Shown piece by piece: positions 16,001-19,854 of a stretch of DNA of 19,854 bases. The notes under the pieces are model-generated. The model saw nothing but the letters and a program-made list of their open reading frames with translations, searched no databases and had not been told where the DNA came from. The DNA comes from Clostridiales bacterium (GTDB taxonomy: Bacteria; Bacillota; Clostridia; Caldicoprobacterales; DTU083), in the NCBI GenBank assembly GCA_012512335.1, contig JAAZEK010000050.1, forward strand, positions 1 to 19,854. Reading direction: 5' to 3'. Numbering within the stretch: position 1 is the stretch's first letter; each line of letters begins with the position of its first letter. The position numbers and the translations under genes are program-made.

Positions 16001-17364
16001 GCTCTCTCAGGTCTAACAAAAGATTGAAAGGAATCAATAACTTTTCTATCTTTTATTTTCACGGCACCTATTTCTATTATTTCATTGTTTACTGAGTCCA
16101 AGCCTGTGGTTTCTATGTCAAGTACAACATAACTTTGATCAAAATCATCTGGCCTACTATTTTGTATAATAGGCTGACTATCATTGATTAGATAAGCTTC
16201 TACTCCAAGAATAATCTTTACACCATTCTTTTGTCCTGCTGCATAGGCTTCAGGAAAAGATTGCACTACTCCATGGTCGGTGATTGCTATGGCAGAGTGA
16301 CCCCATAAAGCAGCTCGTTTTACCAGATCTTTTGCAGATGACAAACCATCCATTGAGCTCATCTGTGTATGAAGATGTAATTCCACTCTTTTTTCCGGAG
16401 CATCGTCTAGCCTGATGCGAGCATCAGCAGTAATGATATCATTAGCAATAATAACAATTTCTTTTTGATATTTGTCATATTGGCAATCACCTTTAATGCG
16501 ATACCAGTTGTCTTTTTTTAGATTAACTAATAATCCCTTAGCCTTATCTGGTTCTAGGAACATTTTTACTGTAATAGAGCTTGTGTAGTCTGTAACATCA
16601 ACAGTTACAAGAAACTTTCCACCTCTTAGTTCTCTGCTTTCCATGTCGAAAATACAGCCCTCTACTGCAACCCTTCCACTGTCCTCTTTCAAGCTGGCAA
16701 TTGGTACTGGCTCCTCTTTAAAAAATCTGCCTATTAAAACAGCTCCACTCTTCATTTCCCCATTTGAATCCTTTGAAGCTGGGATGTGTTCAGTGGCTTT
16801 ACGAATGAGTTCTTGTTCTTCTTTGTCTCGTTCTTTGAAATAATTATCCTTACTTAGGTCTGTACTTTCTTGAGCTTCTGATAAAACTACACGAATATTT
16901 TGTTGAAAGGTAGCCATAAGCCAATCTTCAATCCATTGGGGCACCTTCATTTGATTAAGAATATCCAATTTAGCTAAGCTGGTGCTTATATCCAATACAT
17001 TTGCTTGTAGATGATAAGAACAATCGTGCAACCAGGTAATAGATGGCTTATCTTTTTTTAAGTATTCTAGAATATCAGGCCAAATCTTATGAAAATATTG
17101 ATTTACCTCATCAAGATTTTTCGGGCATATGACTCTTATTCTAATATGGCTAATATCAAAAAAACTCTCCTGAAGTTTATTCTCTAATAATACAATTCTT
17201 TCATATGGCATATATTTTGAAGACTTCAAGTATATCTCCCAGGTGCTACTCTTTTTATATACCAGCGTCTTCTCAATTTCTAACTGGAATTTTGTTAGGT
17301 CCAGCTCCTCATATACTTGATCCAACCACACTTGATTATCTGCGGTTGTACTCCCCATTGTCAT
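13072..17364 (-). CDS. polC: DNA polymerase III PolC-type (replicative, Gram-positive)
   Basis: PolC is the essential replicative polymerase of low-GC Gram-positives, with built-in proofreading. At 1430 residues it is full length (about 1437 in Bacillus subtilis). In order: N-terminal domains (1-220); OB fold (about 225-310); first PHP part with HLHTQMSSMDG (330-340) and ITDHG (361-365). Next is the inserted DEDDh exonuclease, with VLDIETTGLDS (Asp416, Glu418), HNAPFDLGF (496-504) and HRANDDAEAT (554-563); then the second PHP part. A zinc-binding module follows, with CPSC (899-902) and CPNC (925-928). The palm has catalytic PDIDLNFSGE (Asp954, Asp956), then fingers and a helix-hairpin-helix region near NALQGVGVNAARSI. 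The ATG has GGGGG upstream. A heptamer repeat lies in its leader; a hairpin follows it. No terminator separates it from the glycosyltransferase gene upstream. Confidence 0.98.
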   Translation of the reverse strand: MTMGSTTADNQVWLDQVYEELDLTKFQLEIEKTLVYKKSSTWEIYLKSSKYMPYERIVLLENKLQESFFDISHIRIRVICPKNLDEVNQYFHKIWPDILEYLKKDKPSITWLHDCSYHLQANVLDISTSLAKLDILNQMKVPQWIEDWLMATFQQNIRVVLSEAQESTDLSKDNYFKERDKEEQELIRKATEHIPASKDSNGEMKSGAVLIGRFFKEEPVPIASLKEDSGRVAVEGCIFDMESRELRGGKFLVTVDVTDYTSSITVKMFLEPDKAKGLLVNLKKDNWYRIKGDCQYDKYQKEIVIIANDIITADARIRLDDAPEKRVELHLHTQMSSMDGLSSAKDLVKRAALWGHSAIAITDHGVVQSFPEAYAAGQKNGVKIILGVEAYLINDSQPIIQNSRPDDFDQSYVVLDIETTGLDSVNNEIIEIGAVKIKDRKVIDSFQSFVRPERAVPGNITELTGITQDMVVNAPSIEKVLPDFLTFCNNAVLVAHNAPFDLGFLREKGRCLDLTFNQPVLDTLSLSRELLGNLKRFKLNVVAEYLGIQLKNHHRANDDAEATAGIMLKLFEMLEEQGANNLDEINEMFIKRTNLNGLRSYHAVILVENYLGLKNLYQLISKSHLDYFYRKPRIPKTLLAQHREGLIIGSGCEAGELYQGILSNNTEDEINEIVDFYDYLEIQPIANNQFLIRNGQVADEEGLKQINRKIVSLGVEHSKKVVATGDVHFLDPQDEYFRRILMAGQKFDDADNQAPLYFKTTNEMLDEFSYLGEEEAYRVVIETPCSIANEIEDLKPIPDQLVPPEIPGAEDEITNMSIETAESMYGSPLPDIVQKRLDKELKSIIGNGYAVLYLIAHKLVKKSNSDGYLVGSRGSVGSSFVATLTGITEVNPLPPHYICPSCRHSDFNIDTEQFGCGADLPDKICPNCQHAYEKDGFDIPFEVFLGFKGDKVPDIDLNFSGEYQSAAHKYTEELFGEGYVFRAGTIGTIAEKTAFGFVKKYLESKEMETTNSEIKRLVAGCTGVKRTTGQHPGGILVVPKSRDIYEFSPIQHPADDKKSGIITSHFDFHAIHDTLVKLDILGHDDPTVIRMLEDITGVDAKTIVLGEETTMKLFSGTEPLKVSSEEINSPVGTFGVPEFGTQFVRQMLVDTKPTTFAELIRISGLSHGTDVWLNNAQDLIRNDVATLPEVICTRDDIMIYLISRGLEPTMAFKIMESVRKGKGLTPEMEEAMGKNSIPDWYVNSCKKIKYMFPKAHAAAYVIMAFRIAWFKVYYPEAFYATYFTVRADDFDAALIMKGAEFVRETIKALSAKGNELTTREKSIQTILEVALEMYMRNIKFVPIDLYKSDSYRFVITEEGIRPPLNALQGVGVNAARSIANKREQGEFLSIEDMRERTRVTKTVIEALQEQGVLDNLPETSQLSLFNFAFS

Positions 17365-17411
17365 TAAAATCCCCCTAGTATGCTATCCAATTCTCATATC
17401 TTTAACAAACA

Positions 17412-17442
17412 TCTAACTTCTGACCTCTAACCTCTAACTTCC
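17412..17442. repeat. Short heptamer tandem repeat, consensus TCTRACY
   Basis: Four head-to-tail heptamers on the plus strand (TCTAACT, TCTGACC, TCTAACC, TCTAACT) are followed by a partial fifth, TCC. On the transcribed strand they read RGTYAGA, as in GGTTAGA. They sit between the glycosyltransferase stop and polC, about 48 bases before the polC start. Function unknown; probably one copy of a dispersed intergenic repeat. Confidence 0.8.
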
Positions 17443-17482
17443 AGCATGGTAGACAAAGTCCTCTAGCTCTATATATCTCCTA

Positions 17483-18115
17483 TTAATTCCGATTCAGTTC
17501 CCTAGCTATCTCTAAATACATTTTAAACCTAGCTTTCATTCCTTTAGCCAAACCCATTTTTTCTTCCTTCATGGTTTGTGAAACATTTACCAATGGAATT
17601 TCCAGTATACGTAATTGTTGTTCTTTTGCATACCGAGTCAAAGCAATCTCTATGCCAAATCCTGATTCCCATTCTTCATCATTAAGACAGGATAAGTTTT
17701 CTCTTTTTACGCATCTTTGACCTGATAAAAATGGTGTAAGTTTTTGAGCTAGATCTGTCATACCTCTTCCGTAACAAAAAACACCTACCGTCATATCAGC
17801 AAACCCTTCCTTGATAGGTGAAATTAACCATTGAATATGTACTGGCCTTAAACCAATTAGATCTGCATCCAAAAAAAGAATAGCATCTCCTGACGTGTTG
17901 TTTAGCCCAGCTTGCATGGCATAGCTCTTTCCCATATTTTTGGGCAAGTCAAACACCTGGATTCCAAAAGAGCGAACAATATCTGAGGTTCTATCTGTGG
18001 ATCCATCATTAATAACCAAAATCTCATAAGGCTCTCCAATAGAAGTCAGAGGTTCTAAAACTCGTAAAATATTTTTTTCTTCATTAAAGGCTGGAATAAT
18101 GACCGAAACATCCAT
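17483..18115 (-). CDS. Small family 2 glycosyltransferase (GT-A fold)
   Basis: A 210-residue glycosyltransferase made only of the GT-A catalytic domain, with no membrane segment, so it is soluble or peripheral. It shows VIIPAFNEE (5-13), the nucleotide-sugar loop INDGSTDRT (35-43), KNMGKSYAMQAGL (59-71) and the metal-binding DAD (83-85) in ILFLDADLIGL. Acceptor-side motifs SGQRCVKRE (131-139) and SGFGIEIALT (151-160) follow, as in dolichol-phosphate-mannose-synthase-like and glucosyl-phosphoglycerate-synthase-like proteins. Donor and acceptor cannot be told from sequence. The ATG has AGGAGTG upstream. It lies 44 bases after rseP and 118 before polC, where many relatives have ispG, and appears cotranscribed with its neighbours. 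Composition looks like the flanks, so recent transfer is not evident. Confidence 0.9.
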   Translation of the reverse strand: MDVSVIIPAFNEEKNILRVLEPLTSIGEPYEILVINDGSTDRTSDIVRSFGIQVFDLPKNMGKSYAMQAGLNNTSGDAILFLDADLIGLRPVHIQWLISPIKEGFADMTVGVFCYGRGMTDLAQKLTPFLSGQRCVKRENLSCLNDEEWESGFGIEIALTRYAKEQQLRILEIPLVNVSQTMKEEKMGLAKGMKARFKMYLEIARELNRN

Positions 18116-18159
18116 CTTTTCACTCCTGAATGTATACTTACTAATAAACTAATATTTTG

Positions 18160-19194
18160 TTAAATTTTTAGAATATCCTTGTAAGTTACTACAATCATTA
18201 GAATCATAAGCAAAGCAAATCCTATTAAGTTGAAAATGCCTTCCTTGTTTCTATCCAAAGGTTTTCCCCGTAACCCTTCAATAATTAGTAGAATTAGTCT
18301 CCCGCCATCTAATGCAGGAAATGGTATTAAATTAATAATACCTAAGTTTATGGTGATTATAATACCAAGATTTAGCAATTGTTGTATACCTGCCTGAGCA
18401 GCTCTACCTATCTCGGAAACTATGCCTACAGGTCCCATAACATCACCTAAACCCTGCCCTGCAAATATAAGATCTTTTAGAATGACGAACATCATTCCAA
18501 TGATACGGAAAGTTTGAGTAACTGACATAGCTATGGCTTCAAATAAATCTACCTTACGTATACTTTGTTGAAAATAAAAGCCAAGTTGCCATCGATCATC
18601 TTCTTCATTCAAGCTAGGCATAACATCATAGCTGATAGTCTCATTATTCCTTTGAACTGTAACAGTGAAAGGTTTTGGACCATTATCTACAATGAAGTTA
18701 CGGATACTTTCTACCGCTTCAGGATCTTCCTTATTCGTTAAATCAATTTCACCAATTTTGATTATGTGGTCTCCTGACTGCAGTCCAGCTTGCGCTGCTG
18801 GATAACCTTCTATCACTTCGTGTATGACAGGCATATCAGCTTCATAAACGCCAAAGGACAGAAAAGCTATACAAAAAAGTAGTACTGCCAGAAGCAGGTT
18901 CATAATAGGACCTGAAACTACTACTAAAAAGCGCTTCCATACCTTAGCGTTGTTAAAAGCTTTGGGATCGTCACTATCCTCGTCCTCTCCTAAAAAACGT
19001 ACATAGCCTCCAATTGGAAGCAAGCGAAGGGAAAATTCTGTTTCCTTGCCTGAAATTTTCAAAAGACGTGGTCCCATACCAATGGAAAATTCCTCTGCAT
19101 AGATTCCCGTTGCTTTAGCCACCAGAAAATGTCCTAATTCGTGTATCATGATGATAACACTGAAAAAAAGTATAGCTATTAATATAGTTGTCAT
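18160..19194 (-). CDS. rseP: Site-2 intramembrane zinc metalloprotease RseP/RasP
   Basis: RseP (RasP in Bacillus) cuts membrane proteins within the bilayer, typically anti-sigma factors after a first cleavage, and also clears leftover signal peptides. The 344-residue product starts with a transmembrane helix holding the zinc motif HELGH (His18, Glu19, His22). A second hydrophobic helix spans about 88-113, followed by a single PDZ domain (about 120-205, with YPAAQAGLQSGDHIIKIGEI). A helix at about 270-292 carries the third ligand motif NLIPFPALDGGR (Asp296), and a final helix spans 320-338. The ATG overlaps the dxr stop as ATGA, indicating coupling. The dxr-rseP pair is conserved across Firmicutes. 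The target anti-sigma factor is not encoded here. Confidence 0.97.
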   Translation of the reverse strand: MTTILIAILFFSVIIMIHELGHFLVAKATGIYAEEFSIGMGPRLLKISGKETEFSLRLLPIGGYVRFLGEDEDSDDPKAFNNAKVWKRFLVVVSGPIMNLLLAVLLFCIAFLSFGVYEADMPVIHEVIEGYPAAQAGLQSGDHIIKIGEIDLTNKEDPEAVESIRNFIVDNGPKPFTVTVQRNNETISYDVMPSLNEEDDRWQLGFYFQQSIRKVDLFEAIAMSVTQTFRIIGMMFVILKDLIFAGQGLGDVMGPVGIVSEIGRAAQAGIQQLLNLGIIITINLGIINLIPFPALDGGRLILLIIEGLRGKPLDRNKEGIFNLIGFALLMILMIVVTYKDILKI

Positions 19195-19854
19195 AATATA
19201 TCATCCTTTTTTAATCTATCCCTAGTTTCCTTGTCTGCAAGTAAAATATCTTCTAATGTTGGTTTAATAATAGCTTTATGGTGAGCCATAGCCTTCTCCA
19301 CTATTCGTGGTATGCAGGTAAAGCTCAGTGAGGATTTTAGGAAAGCCTCAACCGCTACTTCATTGGCTGCATTTAATACAGCTGGCATAGTGCCGTTAAT
19401 CCGCAATGCTTCATATGCTAATTGGAGACAGGGAAAAGACCTTGTGTTAGGTTCCTCAAAACTTAACTTGCCTAATATTGGGAAATCTACAGTTGGTAAG
19501 TCGGCTGATCGCCGGTTAGGCCATGTAAATGCATATAAAATGGGAAGTCTCATGTCTGTAGCTCCTAATTGGGCGAGAATGGAACCGTCAATAAATTGTA
19601 CCATGGAATGTACAATACTTTGAGGGTGAATAAGAACTTCGATTTTATCTGTACTGATGTCAAACAACCATTTTGCTTCGATTACTTCCAAGCCTTTGTT
19701 CATAAGAGTTGCACTGTCTATAGTAACCTTCTTGCCCATGTTCCAACGGGGATGCTTTAATGCATCTGCAAGCTCTACTTTTTCCAACTGATCACGCTGA
19801 TAACCTAAGAACGGCCCTCCTGATGCAGTTAATAAAATCTTTTGTATCTCTTTA
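19191..19854 (-). CDS. dxr: 1-deoxy-D-xylulose 5-phosphate reductoisomerase (5' end outside window)
   Basis: Dxr converts deoxyxylulose phosphate to methylerythritol phosphate with NADPH, the committed step of the MEP isoprenoid pathway. I can read the last 220 or so residues, open to the window edge; the family is about 380-400 residues, so the N-terminal NADPH-binding half is missing. The visible part begins KEIQKILLTASGGPFLGYQ, including the substrate-binding ASGGPF. DALKHPRWNMGKKVTIDSAT follows, then LMNKGLEVIEAKWLF with the metal and substrate residues expected for the family. IHPQSIVHSMV and NAANEVAVEAFL are later signatures. It is followed by rseP with a 4-base overlap. Confidence 0.97.
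   Translation of the reverse strand, partial: KEIQKILLTASGGPFLGYQRDQLEKVELADALKHPRWNMGKKVTIDSATLMNKGLEVIEAKWLFDISTDKIEVLIHPQSIVHSMVQFIDGSILAQLGATDMRLPILYAFTWPNRRSADLPTVDFPILGKLSFEEPNTRSFPCLQLAYEALRINGTMPAVLNAANEVAVEAFLKSSLSFTCIPRIVEKAMAHHKAIIKPTLEDILLADKETRDRLKKDDIL

Noticed and set aside
17365..17395. A TTGTTA ... TAGCAT promoter just before polC
   Set aside because: Each hexamer matches only 4 of 6 bases and the predicted start would fall on the ribosome-binding site. Read-through from the upstream genes explains polC expression as well.
1..19854. CRISPR array, defence island, prophage, insertion sequence, tRNA or rRNA
   Set aside because: No spaced direct repeats, transposase or phage proteins, or cloverleaf-like genes were seen. 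The window is a housekeeping cluster on a single strand.

Overview
The window is a stretch of chromosome from a low-GC, endospore-forming Firmicute. I infer Clostridia or a related spore-forming lineage; the genus cannot be fixed by eye. Three things point there: Gram-positive-type PolC, both dipicolinate synthase subunits (made only for spores), and the order dxr-rseP-polC-rimP-nusA-ylxR-ylxQ-infB-rbfA-nrnA-truB-ribF-rpsO-pnp, which is close to the Bacillus/Clostridia arrangement. All 18 genes lie on the minus strand, so transcription runs from the right end of the window to the left. The sequence is AT-rich throughout, and I saw no mobile element, prophage, CRISPR array, tRNA or rRNA.

Region by region, in transcription order: (1) 19854-17483 holds the 3' part of dxr (MEP isoprenoid pathway), rseP (site-2 protease) and a small family 2 glycosyltransferase placed where many relatives carry ispG. 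(2) 17364-13072 is polC, the replicative DNA polymerase, preceded by a short heptamer tandem repeat and followed by a hairpin. (3) 12871-4532 is the translation/transcription-factor operon: rimP, nusA, ylxR, ylxQ, infB, rbfA, nrnA, truB, ribF, rpsO. Its genes overlap or nearly touch (TTGA, ATGA and GTGA stop/start overlaps), so translational coupling is likely. (4) 4371-2227 is pnp, between hairpins. (5) 2123-1407 is a NodB-fold polysaccharide deacetylase homologue with an altered active site, ending at a strong terminator. (6) 1276-1 is dpaA and the 5' two thirds of dpaB, the start of a spore dipicolinate operon.

The central block makes and matures the translation apparatus: 16S processing factors RimP and RbfA, IF2, tRNA pseudouridine 55, S15, a ribosomal-protein-like L7Ae protein, transcription factor NusA and the RNA-decay enzymes NrnA and PNPase. 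Flanking genes serve isoprenoid synthesis, envelope proteolysis, replication and spore formation. No gap between genes exceeds 300 bases; the longest, about 200 bases, is between polC and rimP.

I do not see an undescribed multi-gene system. The most notable points are the deacetylase homologue with Asn where the catalytic Asp should be, the glycosyltransferase in the ispG position, the heptamer repeat before polC, a structured leader before rpsO, hairpins abutting the pnp ribosome-binding site, and an IF2 with a long charged N-terminal helix.
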